Assembly: GCA_040006575.1 (NCBI GenBank)
Contig: JBDTWS010000010.1
Location: 1-44,268 of the forward strand
Direction of reading: 5' to 3'
DNA: 44,268 nt
DNA from: UKL13-2 sp040006575
GTDB lineage: Bacteria > Pseudomonadota > Gammaproteobacteria > Burkholderiales > Usitatibacteraceae
The translations under genes and the position numbers were made by a program. Shown here one piece after another: positions 16,201 to 25,187 of this stretch. The notes beneath the pieces were generated by a model. That model worked only from the letters and a program-made list of their open reading frames with translations, made no database searches and was not told the origin of the DNA. Within the stretch, counting starts at the first letter, position 1, and every line of letters starts with the position of its first letter.

Positions 16201-19200
16201 TTGAGCAGGATGGCCGGGTCGGCGCGCAGCAGTGAGTTGGCGTAGAGGACCGAGTTGGCAAGTCGCGCATAGACCTGTGCGTCGGCTTCGGTGGCGTTGA
16301 TCTGCCGCAGCACCACCTGGCTGTGGGTCCACGCCATTTCAAACACGCGGTCGGCAAGCCGCTTGTCCTTGTACTTTTCGATCATGGCCATCGCGCCGTC
16401 GCGTGTTTCGCTGACGCCCGACACCATGTCGATGATGACGGTTTCATCCGCGTCGAGCGTGATGCGGTGGCGAATCGCGACCACCGGGTCCAGCACTGAA
16501 CCGTGGCTGTCCGAGAGTGCCGAGCCGTCACTCATGGCCTGCGGCGAGGCCACCGTGCGCCCACGCCCGATAAAGCGCATGCGGTCGGTTTCGTACGTGA
16601 TCGCGCCTGCGGTGCCGCCATGTACTGCCATCAGGTGCAGCATCCACGGCGATTTTTCGTCATGCGAACGCGGCCGCCGCGTGCACAGGATGGCCTGGCG
16701 CTCGCGCACGATCTCGGTCTGCACGAACAGGTTGCTGAACGCCGGATGCAGCGCGTCGGCGGCTGGTACGGCCAGCACCACTTCTGCGTAGCTGGTGACG
16801 TCGATGGTGCGGCGCGTGCGCGCGCGATTGGTGATGTGCACGCGACGCAGTTCGATATCGTCCTCGGGCGATACAACGATCTCGGTATGCGTCGCGTAAT
16901 CGAGATCACGCCGCCTGAATTCGGCGCGGCCCTCGGAGAAAATCGCTTCGTAATTCTCGGCCTTCTTCAGCGTCGGCTGGTGGGTGTTGGACCAAAACAT
17001 GCCGCTGGTCACATCACGCACGTAGCAGAACGTCCCCCAGTTGTCGCAGGTCGAATCCTCACGCCAGCGGGTCACGGCCAGGTCTTTCCAGCGGCTGTAG
17101 CCGCCGCCGGCATTGGTCACCATCACGTGATAGTGGCTGTTCGACAGCAACTGGATTTCCGGCGTCGGCGTGTTCGGCGTTCGAATCACGCGGATCGGTG
17201 TTTCCTGGTCGTTGGCAGTGGCGCGAATTCCGGAGAAGCGGGCGGTATTCAATTGCATCGCGCCGGCCTTCGGTACGCGTTCCTGCAGAAGAAGTGCCGT
17301 GGCCTGGAACATGGGATCGGACTCGAAGCGTTTCTGCATCGGCCGCTCCAGCAGCACATGCGACAGCGACAGCAATACCATGCCCTGGTGGTGGGCCATG
17401 AATGAGCGGATCACCGCGCTGGCCTGGCCGCGCGGCAAACGTGACGGCGTGTAATCGACGGCTTCATAGAAACCATATTTACCCGCGAGCCCTTCGGTGG
17501 AAAGGCGTTGCAGGTTCGCGCACGCTTCTTCCGGCATTACCATCAGCGCAAGGGCTGTGGCATAGGGCGAGACCACCAGGTCGTCGGCCAGTCCGCGCTT
17601 CAGACCCAATCCGGGCACACCGAAAGCGCGGTACTGGTAGTTGAGTGCGGCGTCGACGGTGTTGTAGCCCGATTCGGAAATGCCCCACGCCACGCCGCGC
17701 TGGTTGCCGTAATCGATCTGCCGTTGCACCGAGGCAATATAGGTGCGGTCCAGCAGCGTGTTCGCGTAAGTCGGCATCACCAGCAGCGGCATCAGGTATT
17801 CGAACATCGAGCCGCTCCACGACAGCAGCGTCGGTTCGCCGCCGGCGGGGGTCAGCAAACGTCCCAGCGCAAACCAGCTTTCCTGCGGCAACTGGCCTTG
17901 CGCGATGCCGACAAAATTGGCGAGCCTCGCCTCGGAAGCCAGCATGTCGTAGTAGCTGGTGTCCTGGCGGCGGTCGCTGACGTTGTAGCCGATCGTCAGC
18001 AAATGGCGCGCTGTATCGTAGAGGAAGCTGTAATCCATCGCCGCGAGTTCGGTCACCTGCTGCTGCAGGGTGGTGATTTTTTCAATTCGTGCCGACGCTT
18101 GCGTGGCCGCGGCGGCTCGTTTCGCGCGGACCAAATCAAGCCACACCTGCTCTTCGGTCGAGAAGTCGCCACGCCACTGCTGCTCGATGGTTGCGAGCCA
18201 GGGCAGGTCGGTCACCGGCGCCGTTGTCGCTGCGCTCGCCAATTCACGCAGCGAGGGAATGGCCAGCGACTCCAGTACATCCTGGAGCCGTTCCGAGGGG
18301 GCGGCGGGCGCGATCCACGGCGTAAATTGCGCCAGTTCATCCAGGCTTGCCTGGCATTGGCCGGCGAGGGATTGTGCCCAGCGGGCGGCGTCACTGGCGG
18401 CGTCGCCGGTATTCGTCAACGGCAGCATCTGCACAATTTCCTGCGCCGAGGCCAGCATGCGATTCAGCAGTCCGTGCATGGACCACAGCGCCATCTCGGC
18501 TGCACCGGGCCTTGCTGCGCAAATCGTCTCCAGTTCTTTTTGGAACCTGGCGATCGCCATGCGCGCGACCGGCTGTTCGATCGCGGCATCGGCGAGCACG
18601 TACATCGTGTCCAGCAAGCCGTCGAAGATACGCGGCCCGATTATTTTCTGATCGGGCAACGCCAGCAATCCCGGACGCAGCGTCAACAAGTGGCCGGCCA
18701 GGTTGCCGCTGTCCACCGACGACACATACAGCGGATGCAATGGCTGCAGCGATTGTGTGTCGTACCAGTTGTAAAAGTGGCTGCGGTGGCGGCCCAGATT
18801 GAACATCGTGGCGAGCGCGTTGCTGGTGCGCTCAAGCAGCACGCCGCCGGTGATGTAACCGAAGTCATACGCGGTGAGGTTAGCCAGCAGCGACAGGCCC
18901 ATGTTGGTGGGTGACGTGCGGTGCGCCACCACGGCAACCGGGTGTTCCTGGAAATTATCAGGTGGCAGCCAGTTGTCTTCGGCGCCGACGAATGTCTCGA
19001 AGAACGACCAGGTCTTGCGCGCATTCTTGCGCAGGAACAGGTACTGGCCCGCCGACAGCCGGGCTTCGCGGCGCGGCAGCGGACGGCTTACGAACCAGGC
19101 GATGGCCGGCGAGAAAAACCACAGCAGCAAAACCGGCGTGGCCACCAGCAGGCTGACCGGCATCTCATAAATCAGCCACGCAGCCGTTGCCACCGCCAAC

Positions 19201-22200
19201 ACCGGCCCGACCCACATCCGGCGAAAATTTGCGCCCAGTGTGCCTGGGTCGCCGCTGCTGCTGCCGGATGGCACCCATTCCAGCAGCCGCCGGTTCGAGA
19301 TGAAGATGCGCCAGTTGGTGCGAAGGATTGCGTCGAGGCTGAACCAGGTTTCATACGGCAGGCAGGCCAGCGTGAACAGCGCTTGCAGAACCTGCGTTGC
19401 AGCGACTTTCATCGTGGCCGATATGTGCTGCCCCGCCAGCACGCCATCGGGTTTGCGGAACAGTTCCAGCAGCGACGCCGCCAATCCCGGCACGAGGATG
19501 AGGCCCAGCACGCACAACGTCCAGAACCATGCCGGCGCCAGCAAACCCCAGCCCAGCAGCAGGATGGTGGTGAGTGCGGCGGGGACCAGGCTGCGGCGCA
19601 GGTTGTCGAAAATTTTCCATTGCGACAGCGCCGTCAGCGGATTGCGCCGCATTTTTTTCGATTGCGGCGGATGCCCCGGTACGTGCGGCAGCAGCCACGA
19701 TGCGATCTGCCAGTCGCCGCGTATCCAGCGATGGCGGCGGCTCACGTCGGCGCTGTAACGCGCCGGATATTCCTCGTACAGCTCCACGTCGCTGACCAGC
19801 GCGGCGCGCACATAGCAGCCTTCCAGCAAGTCGTGGCTGAGGATGCGGTTTTCAGGAAAACGCCCGCTCAGCGCGCGTTCGAAGGCGTCTACCTCATAGA
19901 TGCCCTTGCCGATGAAAGAGCCTTCGCCGAACACATCCTGGTACACATCCGACACCGCACGCGTGTATGGGTCGATCCCTGGTTCGCTGCCGAACAGCCG
20001 CGCGTAACGTGACTGGTTGTTGACCGGCAGGCTCACGGCGACACGCGGCTGCAGGATACCGTAGCCCTCGACCACGCGTTCGCTTTTTTCATCGTAGCGC
20101 GGACGGTTGAGTGGATGCGCCATGGTGCCGATAAACTCTCGCGCCGCATCGCGCGGCAACTGCGTATCGGTGTCCAGCGTGATCACATACCTGACGTTGG
20201 CCAGTACTGCCGTCGCGCCGACGATAATCGAGAAACAGTCTTGCGCACCGCCGCGCAACAGCGCATTGAGTTCAGCCAGCTTGCCGCGCTTGCGCTCGTA
20301 GCCCATCCAGGTTTTTTCCTGCGCGTTCCAGCGGCGCGGGCGATGGAACAGGTAAAAAATGTCGCCCTCGTCATTGATGTCGACGTGTGCATGGCGTTCG
20401 TTGAGTGCACGGATGCGGTCGGCGGCGAGCTGCACCAGCGCATCGTCGCCGGGAAGGTGTTCGGTGGGTGCATCACGAAAATCGGTGAGCAGTGCGAAGT
20501 GCAGGTGGTCGTCGCGATTGGCGAGGAAGCGCACTTCCAGCGCCTCGGCCAGTTGTTCGATGCCGGCAGCGCTCATGAGCAGCGTGGGAACCACCACCAG
20601 CGTGCGTGATTCGGGCGGAATGCCCTGCGTGTAATCCATGCGCGGCAAGGCACGCGGCGTGACCAGCAAGGTGGCCAGCCAGTTCACCAGCGACAGTGCA
20701 AGCTGGCTCACGGCCGGCAGGGCAATGAACAACAGCACCCACAACAGCCAGTCCGGCGCATCCCAGCGATACGCGTGCCACATCAGTGCGCCGGTGACCA
20801 GCGCCGTGATCAGCGCGATGCCGCCCAGGTAGGGCAATAACGGGTTATTGCGGCCGGCACGGCGCAGCAATTCACGCCGTGAAACCTGTTTTTCGGCACG
20901 CTGCTCCAGTAGGGCGAGGCCCTTGTCGATGAGGTAATAGCCGACGTGCCGGTTGCGGCTATCCGTGCTTTCGTTCGTGCTTTCGTTCGCGCTTTCGTTT
21001 GCGCTTTCGCTTTCGCTTTCGCTTGCGTTTGCGTTTGCGTTTGCGCTTTCGCTTGCGTTCGCGTTCGCAATTTCTTTTTCGTTGGGGTTTTCGTTGGGGT
21101 TTGCGTTGTGGTTTACGTGGCTACCTTGCTGCGCCAGTTGTATCGCCAGCCCGGCAATTTCAGTTTCCGAAAACCGGCTTTTCTTGGCCGTCTTCTCGAT
21201 CACATGCCGGTAGCAGTCGCGCGTGGCGAAATCCATTTCGCCGTAGATGCTGCCCGGGTCCTGCCGCAACGTCTGTTCAACGTGGCTCATGGTCTCGACG
21301 AATTCGCGCCAGTCCATCGCACCCAGGAAGCGCAGGCTGCCGATGCTGTTGCTGACCGCGACCTGGTTCGACGCCTGCTTCTGCGTTTCCAGTTGCACCT
21401 GCTGCTCAATGGTGAGCTGCGATTCCGACAGCACCTGCTCCAGCCAGGTAAGCGGCAACGCCAGCGCGGCACTCTGGCCCTGCAGGCGGCGCGCAAATTC
21501 GGAAACGAACTGCGTGGTCACCGGCGGCTTGGAGCGCGCCATGTCGGCGATGATGAGGATGAGGCTTTTCGGATCGTTCTCGGCCACTTCGGTCATTTGG
21601 TCCGCCCAGGTGCCGGCCAGGTCACGATCGATCATTCCCGATGCCACCGTCACTGCAACGCGGCGCAGGTTTTCGATCAGTGCCAGCCGCAGCATGATGG
21701 GAATGGCCCACAGCTCACCAAGTTTCAGCGGCGTGACTTTCTGGTACGAGGACACGTAACGGCTGAGGCTTTCCGCATCGACGCGGCCGTCGCCGTGCGA
21801 GATGGTCTGCAGCGCAATGTCGTACACACGCGGCAGGCCGGCTGACGGGCCGCGTGAGAGCCGTGGCAGTTCGCGGCTGTAACCTTTCGGCAAGTGACGC
21901 TTGGCGGTGCGGATCTGTTCTTCGATGAGGTAGAAATTATCCAGCAGCCATTCACCGGCAGGCGTAATGCGTCCGCTGGCGGCGACCTGCTCGGTGAGCA
22001 TGTTGCACACACCGATGAGGATGCTTTCGTTGACCGCCAGCCGCGGCAGCAGTTTGTCGGCGGCGCGGCCGGGCGTGAGCCGATGCGCGCCGGCCAGCGC
22101 CTGGCCATATTGTTCCATCTGGTCGGCCGTGAGCAGCTCCGAACGCAGCGGCAGCTCGTCGGTGAAGTCGCCGTGTGCGGCGTTGCTGTTGAGGCCCGCC

Positions 22201-22244
22201 CAATTGAACAATGAACGGAAAAAACCCTGGCTGCCTGCTTTCAA
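13269..22244 (-). CDS. ndvB: Cyclic beta-1,2-glucan synthase-like giant membrane protein (GT84-GH94)
   Basis: At 2991 residues this is longer than rhizobial NdvB/Cgs (about 2,830-2,870). These enzymes polymerise UDP-glucose into beta-1,2-glucan, then trim and cyclise it; the product reaches the periplasm. Seen here: an N-terminal helical region, membrane helices near 470-530, 890-930 and 1050-1100, a GT84 catalytic region with TLDTDTQLPRDA (near 690) and RRHRWIRGDWQ (near 835), a Glycoamylase-type region with YNTVDAALNYQYRAFGVPGLG (about 1520), and a C-terminal GH94 part with GYYQSGGAYGFRDQLQDTM and GSGDWNDGMN (about 2660). Start is TTG at 22244: no ATG lies between an upstream in-frame stop and the conserved LRSELL segment. 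Residues 377-427 are an Asn/Ala/Ser/Glu-rich insertion. No ndvA exporter is in view. Confidence 0.9.
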   Translation of the reverse strand: MKAGSQGFFRSLFNWAGLNSNAAHGDFTDELPLRSELLTADQMEQYGQALAGAHRLTPGRAADKLLPRLAVNESILIGVCNMLTEQVAASGRITPAGEWLLDNFYLIEEQIRTAKRHLPKGYSRELPRLSRGPSAGLPRVYDIALQTISHGDGRVDAESLSRYVSSYQKVTPLKLGELWAIPIMLRLALIENLRRVAVTVASGMIDRDLAGTWADQMTEVAENDPKSLILIIADMARSKPPVTTQFVSEFARRLQGQSAALALPLTWLEQVLSESQLTIEQQVQLETQKQASNQVAVSNSIGSLRFLGAMDWREFVETMSHVEQTLRQDPGSIYGEMDFATRDCYRHVIEKTAKKSRFSETEIAGLAIQLAQQGSHVNHNANPNENPNEKEIANANASESANANANASESESESANESANESTNESTDSRNRHVGYYLIDKGLALLEQRAEKQVSRRELLRRAGRNNPLLPYLGGIALITALVTGALMWHAYRWDAPDWLLWVLLFIALPAVSQLALSLVNWLATLLVTPRALPRMDYTQGIPPESRTLVVVPTLLMSAAGIEQLAEALEVRFLANRDDHLHFALLTDFRDAPTEHLPGDDALVQLAADRIRALNERHAHVDINDEGDIFYLFHRPRRWNAQEKTWMGYERKRGKLAELNALLRGGAQDCFSIIVGATAVLANVRYVITLDTDTQLPRDAAREFIGTMAHPLNRPRYDEKSERVVEGYGILQPRVAVSLPVNNQSRYARLFGSEPGIDPYTRAVSDVYQDVFGEGSFIGKGIYEVDAFERALSGRFPENRILSHDLLEGCYVRAALVSDVELYEEYPARYSADVSRRHRWIRGDWQIASWLLPHVPGHPPQSKKMRRNPLTALSQWKIFDNLRRSLVPAALTTILLLGWGLLAPAWFWTLCVLGLILVPGLAASLLELFRKPDGVLAGQHISATMKVAATQVLQALFTLACLPYETWFSLDAILRTNWRIFISNRRLLEWVPSGSSSGDPGTLGANFRRMWVGPVLAVATAAWLIYEMPVSLLVATPVLLLWFFSPAIAWFVSRPLPRREARLSAGQYLFLRKNARKTWSFFETFVGAEDNWLPPDNFQEHPVAVVAHRTSPTNMGLSLLANLTAYDFGYITGGVLLERTSNALATMFNLGRHRSHFYNWYDTQSLQPLHPLYVSSVDSGNLAGHLLTLRPGLLALPDQKIIGPRIFDGLLDTMYVLADAAIEQPVARMAIARFQKELETICAARPGAAEMALWSMHGLLNRMLASAQEIVQMLPLTNTGDAASDAARWAQSLAGQCQASLDELAQFTPWIAPAAPSERLQDVLESLAIPSLRELASAATTAPVTDLPWLATIEQQWRGDFSTEEQVWLDLVRAKRAAAATQASARIEKITTLQQQVTELAAMDYSFLYDTARHLLTIGYNVSDRRQDTSYYDMLASEARLANFVGIAQGQLPQESWFALGRLLTPAGGEPTLLSWSGSMFEYLMPLLVMPTYANTLLDRTYIASVQRQIDYGNQRGVAWGISESGYNTVDAALNYQYRAFGVPGLGLKRGLADDLVVSPYATALALMVMPEEACANLQRLSTEGLAGKYGFYEAVDYTPSRLPRGQASAVIRSFMAHHQGMVLLSLSHVLLERPMQKRFESDPMFQATALLLQERVPKAGAMQLNTARFSGIRATANDQETPIRVIRTPNTPTPEIQLLSNSHYHVMVTNAGGGYSRWKDLAVTRWREDSTCDNWGTFCYVRDVTSGMFWSNTHQPTLKKAENYEAIFSEGRAEFRRRDLDYATHTEIVVSPEDDIELRRVHITNRARTRRTIDVTSYAEVVLAVPAADALHPAFSNLFVQTEIVRERQAILCTRRPRSHDEKSPWMLHLMAVHGGTAGAITYETDRMRFIGRGRTVASPQAMSDGSALSDSHGSVLDPVVAIRHRITLDADETVIIDMVSGVSETRDGAMAMIEKYKDKRLADRVFEMAWTHSQVVLRQINATEADAQVYARLANSVLYANSLLRADPAILLKNRRGQSGLWGYAISGDLPIMLLQISDTDNIDLVRQLVQAHAYWRLKGLVVDLVIWNEDRGGYRAALQEQIMGLVAAGIEALVIDRPGGIFVRSAELISEEDRILFESVARVIVSDRRGGLEDQISRRTAAEVRAPHLNMPRLNPMRAYRPESQLSSGQSSTLKRNDLLFDNGLGGFAPDGREYVITTTHANTTPAPWVNVLANARFGTVVSENGMSYTWSENAHEYRLSPWNNDPVSDSGGEAFYVRDEENGHFWSPTPLPARGVTPYVSRHGFGYSTFEHIEDGIRSELTIYVALDAAVKFTTLKVRNESGRARRLSATGFVEWVLGDLKPKTAMHVVSDIDPLSGGLYARNAYNSEFSDRVSFFDTDDATRTFTGDRTEFIGRNGTLRNPAAMSRTHLSNKVGAGLDPCAAIQVAFELADGEERVSIFRLGAGRNIGDAREMLKRHRGPAVARETLEKVHQYWLQTLSAVQVDTPDPSINLLANGWLLYQTLACRIWARSGYYQSGGAYGFRDQLQDTMALIHAEPRLVREHLLLCASRQFREGDVQHWWHPPTGRGVRTHCSDDYLWLPLVACRYVLSIGDTGVLDESAHFLEGRPVNPGDDSYYDLPSRSDETASLYQHCVRAIEHGLNFGRNGLPLMGSGDWNDGMNLVGIGDKGESIWLGFFLCEVLRQFAQVARLHGDPVFADRCVSERVKLAHNLEANGWDGEWYRRAYFDDGRALGSAGNDECQIDSIAQSWSVLSGVGSEERVKTAMTSLDNRLVRRDKAIIQLLDPPFDKSDMDPGYIRGYVPGVRENGGQYTHGAIWAAMAFAALGDNQRAWELTNMINPVNHARSREEVALYKVEPYVISADVYGVEPHIGRGGWSWYTGSAGWMYRLLLESLLGLRLDVDRLHFSPCLPADWPGFKMQYRYRRTIYDISVVQKINVAALEGEIAGVVEVVVDGVAQAAGSILLSDDKRPHQVEVRVMVGANK
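20965..21114 (-). repeat. Hexanucleotide-type low-complexity tract inside the glucan-synthase gene
   Basis: About 150 bp of imperfect 6-bp units (TTTGCG, CTTTCG, TTCGTG types on the plus strand) encode an Asn-Pro-Asn-Glu, Asn-Ala, Ser-Glu and Asn-Glu-Ser repeat at residues about 377-427. The tract stays in frame and falls between the N-terminal helical region and the first membrane segment, where it is probably a flexible linker. Confidence 0.85.
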
Positions 22245-22731
22245 AAGAGACTCTTTCGTCTGGAAAGTTGGGGGGCGGGCCGCGAGCGGTGGCGTGTCTT
22301 CTTATGGGTGATGATAATGGTAACGGGTTGCGACCTGCCATTTGGAAGACGCGCAAACGCCGCATATTCCACGCCGGAATCGATCCGGGCCGCCCCGAAA
22401 TCCGCCCGGGAACCACAGGGTTTATTGTCGCGGGCGGAGTGCCCGCCTGCCCATCGGACGCTTGGAAACCCCATGTAGGACAACGGCTGACGTTGGTGAT
22501 TCCGCTGCGGGCAGCGGTACGCGCGCCGGCAAGCTTTTTCGCCAGAAAAACGATAGTCCACATTTAAACTCAAGCGCTGGCGCGGCTCACAGGTCAAAAA
22601 TGGCTGCAAAAGCGCACGAATACTGGACTTTAAACGCGGGAAATGTCTCGTGTATCTTGTCATTGCTGATCGACTGAGTTTATCGCCGCTTCCCAAGTCC
22701 CAATTCCCAGGTCCCCTATGACAGGAAATCC
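22245..22731. other. 487-bp divergent intergenic region
   Basis: Separates the divergent starts of the glucan-synthase gene and the protease gene. It must contain the promoters of both. It holds palindromic repeat copy 2 at 22563-22635. Several small open frames run through it, but none has a ribosome-binding site or recognisable protein. I see no convincing -35/-10 pair and no RNA gene. Confidence 0.6.
22563..22635. repeat. Palindromic intergenic repeat, copy 2 (diverged)
   Basis: Begins TTTAAACTCAAGCG and ends GACTTTAAAC, with an internal CAGGTCAAAAATGGCTG that matches CAGGCCGAAAATGGCTG of copy 3. The outer arms pair imperfectly. Same family as 5460-5525 and 40649-40718. Confidence 0.75.
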
Positions 22732-24138
22732 ATGAGACCGCATTTTTTCCCGCTGCTGCTTGGTGTGATTGCGATAGGTATTCGCGTCATGCCGGCCGCA
22801 GCGCAATCATCGCTGCCCGAAATGAGCGGCGGCAAGAGCGCAGCGATTGCGCTGCCCGCGCCATCGGCATCGGCGCGCGACTTGTTCTCGCGCAACAGGG
22901 AACGGCTGGTGCAGGTGCGTGTGTTGCTGAATAGTGCCAACGAACAGTCTTCGCTGGGCTCGGGCTTTGTCGTGCGCGATGACGGCGCCAATAACACCAG
23001 TAACACCGGGGGCGCTTGGCTGCTGACCAACTATCACGTCGTTTCGTCGCTGGCCGTCGATCCGGAGAAATTCCGCATTGAATTGCGTGGTGCCAGTGAA
23101 CGCAACGTGAAGGCAACGCTGGTGGCGGTCGATGTGATTCATGACCTGGCGGTATTGCGCACCGAGCCTGTAGCGGGTTCGGCAGCGTGGCCGCTGTTCA
23201 CATTGCGCGATGGCCCGCCGGCGCAGGGCGAACGCATTTACTCGCTGGGCAACCCGCTGGAACTCGGCTTCCTGATTTCGGAAGGACTGTACAACGGCCT
23301 GGTGGAATCGCGCGTCTACGACCAGATGCTGTTTTCCGGTGCGATCAATGCCGGCATGAGTGGCGGCCCGGCCATCGACGACAGCGGCCGCGTGGTCGGC
23401 GTGAATGTGGCGGTCGACCGGCGCGGACAATTGCTGAGTTACCTGGTGCCGATTCGCTATGCACGCGAACTGCTTGAGCGTGCGCTGCAGGCGCCGCCAC
23501 GAAAGGAATGGCGCAGTGAAATTGCGCGGCAACTGCTGGTTCACCAGCAATTCGTGGCCGGTAAATTGCTCAGCACTACCAATTCAACCAATGCCACCCA
23601 TGTGACCGGTGGCGCAAAGGCCGGCTTCGCCACCCAGACACTCGCCGGGCGCACTGTCGTCACGCTGGACGGCAGCCTCACCAAATGCTGGGCCGGGGGA
23701 CGCGACGGCGAACGGCTGCGCTACCAGCGCGATACGCTCACCTGTGCCTTGCGTTCAGAGGTGTTTGTGCGGGGCGAATTTTATTCAGGTTCGGTGAATT
23801 TGCGCCATGTCCTGCTGCGCAATGACAAGCTGGCGGATCCGCAGTTTTTCGCCATCGGCATACCCGGCCACATTGCCAACTGGTTCTCGCACTGGGGCAC
23901 ACGCGAGACAACGCCCGATGAATGCCGCGATGATTACGTCAGTGGAACGATGCACGTTTACCGTGTTGCCGTCTGCATCAAGGCGTTCCGCAAATTCGAG
24001 GGCCTGTACGATTTCACCATCAATGCCACGCAGGTGGATGATGCGCGTGAACGCATGCACAGCAGCATGACGCTCAACGGCATGTCGTTCGATAACGGCC
24101 AGCGCCTGGCGCAGATGTTTTTGGAGCGGCTGCAATGA
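22732..24138 (+). CDS. Secreted trypsin-like serine protease with an unknown C-terminal domain
   Basis: An N-terminal signal peptide (about 1-24) precedes a trypsin/HtrA-like domain with His102 in TNYHVV, Asp138 in IHDLAVL and Ser210 in AGMSGGPA, so the catalytic triad is complete. There is no PDZ domain. From about residue 285 to 468 there is a separate region I cannot name, with four cysteines (LTKCW, LTCAL, DECRD, VCIKA) that could form two disulfides in the periplasm. AGGAAA lies just before the ATG. The last bases overlap the FHA gene start (ATGA), which points to coupled synthesis and a shared role, perhaps proteolysis tied to a signalling or quality-control complex. Confidence 0.85.
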   Translation: MRPHFFPLLLGVIAIGIRVMPAAAQSSLPEMSGGKSAAIALPAPSASARDLFSRNRERLVQVRVLLNSANEQSSLGSGFVVRDDGANNTSNTGGAWLLTNYHVVSSLAVDPEKFRIELRGASERNVKATLVAVDVIHDLAVLRTEPVAGSAAWPLFTLRDGPPAQGERIYSLGNPLELGFLISEGLYNGLVESRVYDQMLFSGAINAGMSGGPAIDDSGRVVGVNVAVDRRGQLLSYLVPIRYARELLERALQAPPRKEWRSEIARQLLVHQQFVAGKLLSTTNSTNATHVTGGAKAGFATQTLAGRTVVTLDGSLTKCWAGGRDGERLRYQRDTLTCALRSEVFVRGEFYSGSVNLRHVLLRNDKLADPQFFAIGIPGHIANWFSHWGTRETTPDECRDDYVSGTMHVYRVAVCIKAFRKFEGLYDFTINATQVDDARERMHSSMTLNGMSFDNGQRLAQMFLERLQ

Positions 24139-25124
24139 GCTGGTTCCTGGAACACCTGCATCGTGATGGCAGTGTGCTGGCGCGATTGCCGGTGCCGGCT
24201 GCCGTTGATGCGCCGGTTGAATTGCGCATCGGCCGCGCGCTCGACAATGACCTGGTGCTCGATGATCCGCATGCGGCGGCTCATCATGCGCGGGTCGAAG
24301 TGGGCGTGGATGGCGTCGCGCGACTGGTGGACCTGGGGTCGGCCAACGGCATCGTGCCGGGACGCGGCAAACGTGCGGCAACTTACGAAATTCGCACCGA
24401 CGAGCCGTACCACGTCGGCCAGTCGCTTGTCCGCATTCGTTCCAGCGAGTGGCCGTTATTGCCGGAACGTTTGCTGTCACGGCGCGCCATATGGCCGCTG
24501 GGCCTGCTCGGCTTGATGCTGGTGCTGGGGCACACCGCGTGGGACCTGTGGCTAAAGGATGTGCAGCAGGGTGGCCCGCCGTATTTCTACGGGCTCAGCA
24601 GTGCGGCCGCCGCGCTGTGTATCTGGAGTGCCGTGTATGCGCTGTTCGGCCGGCTGATTTCCGGCACGGATCGATTCTTTTCGCATCTCGCCATTGCATC
24701 GGCCGGTTATCTTTCCGGCTCGCTGATACTGAACTTGCTGGAGATGCTGGCATTCTCGTCGTCGTGGTTGTGGCCGATACGCATCACCCAGCCGGTGATC
24801 GTGCTGGTGGCTGCGATGACGGTGCGATTTCATTTGCGCCTCGCCGATCCGCGCCATTGGCCGGTCACGCGCTATGCCGTTTCGCTGGTCGCGGTGATCG
24901 CCATCATCGTCCCGCTGGCGCAGCACTGGGCGACGCACAAGCGGCTCACCAATGTGCAGACGCTGAAGTCGATCGAATATCCGGCAGTGCGGCTGGCGCA
25001 ACCCGTGCCGTTGGCGGATTACATGGCGAAATTTGGCGGGCTGAAAGAGAAAGTCGACAAGGCGCGCAAGTCCAATGAAGAGGGAGCCGAGGGCGCGAAT
25101 TACGATTTTGATTCCACGCCTTGA
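24135..25124 (+). CDS. FHA-domain membrane protein
   Basis: The 329-residue protein has an N-terminal forkhead-associated domain (about 18-105: ELRIGRALDNDLVLDDPHAAAHHARVEV, then LGSANGIV). About five to six membrane segments follow from 125 to 270, and a soluble C-terminal tail rich in Lys/Glu/Asn ends the protein. FHA domains normally bind phosphothreonine peptides. Gly33-Arg34, His51 and Asn71-Gly72 are present, but the usual Ser-Arg pair before the His is Ala48-Ala49, which may weaken phosphopeptide binding. Overlaps the protease stop by 4 bp and lies upstream of a Ser/Thr kinase in the same direction, so it could receive or tether the kinase signal. Confidence 0.82.
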   Translation: MSWFLEHLHRDGSVLARLPVPAAVDAPVELRIGRALDNDLVLDDPHAAAHHARVEVGVDGVARLVDLGSANGIVPGRGKRAATYEIRTDEPYHVGQSLVRIRSSEWPLLPERLLSRRAIWPLGLLGLMLVLGHTAWDLWLKDVQQGGPPYFYGLSSAAAALCIWSAVYALFGRLISGTDRFFSHLAIASAGYLSGSLILNLLEMLAFSSSWLWPIRITQPVIVLVAAMTVRFHLRLADPRHWPVTRYAVSLVAVIAIIVPLAQHWATHKRLTNVQTLKSIEYPAVRLAQPVPLADYMAKFGGLKEKVDKARKSNEEGAEGANYDFDSTP

Positions 25125-25187
25125 GCGTGTCACTTATGTGTCACTTTCACATCTTGTGCGCGAGGAGGCGCTGTCACGCCACTCGCT

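Noticed and set aside
18921..20012. A 363-codon plus-strand frame
   Set aside because: Antisense to the GT84 part of the glucan synthase; Gln/Arg/His-rich with no recognisable domain.
20946..21845. Plus-strand frame with Phe-Val-Cys-Ala-Phe repeats resembling membrane helices
   Set aside because: Antisense of the Asn/Ala/Ser/Glu linker in the glucan synthase; apparent hydrophobicity comes only from the repeat.
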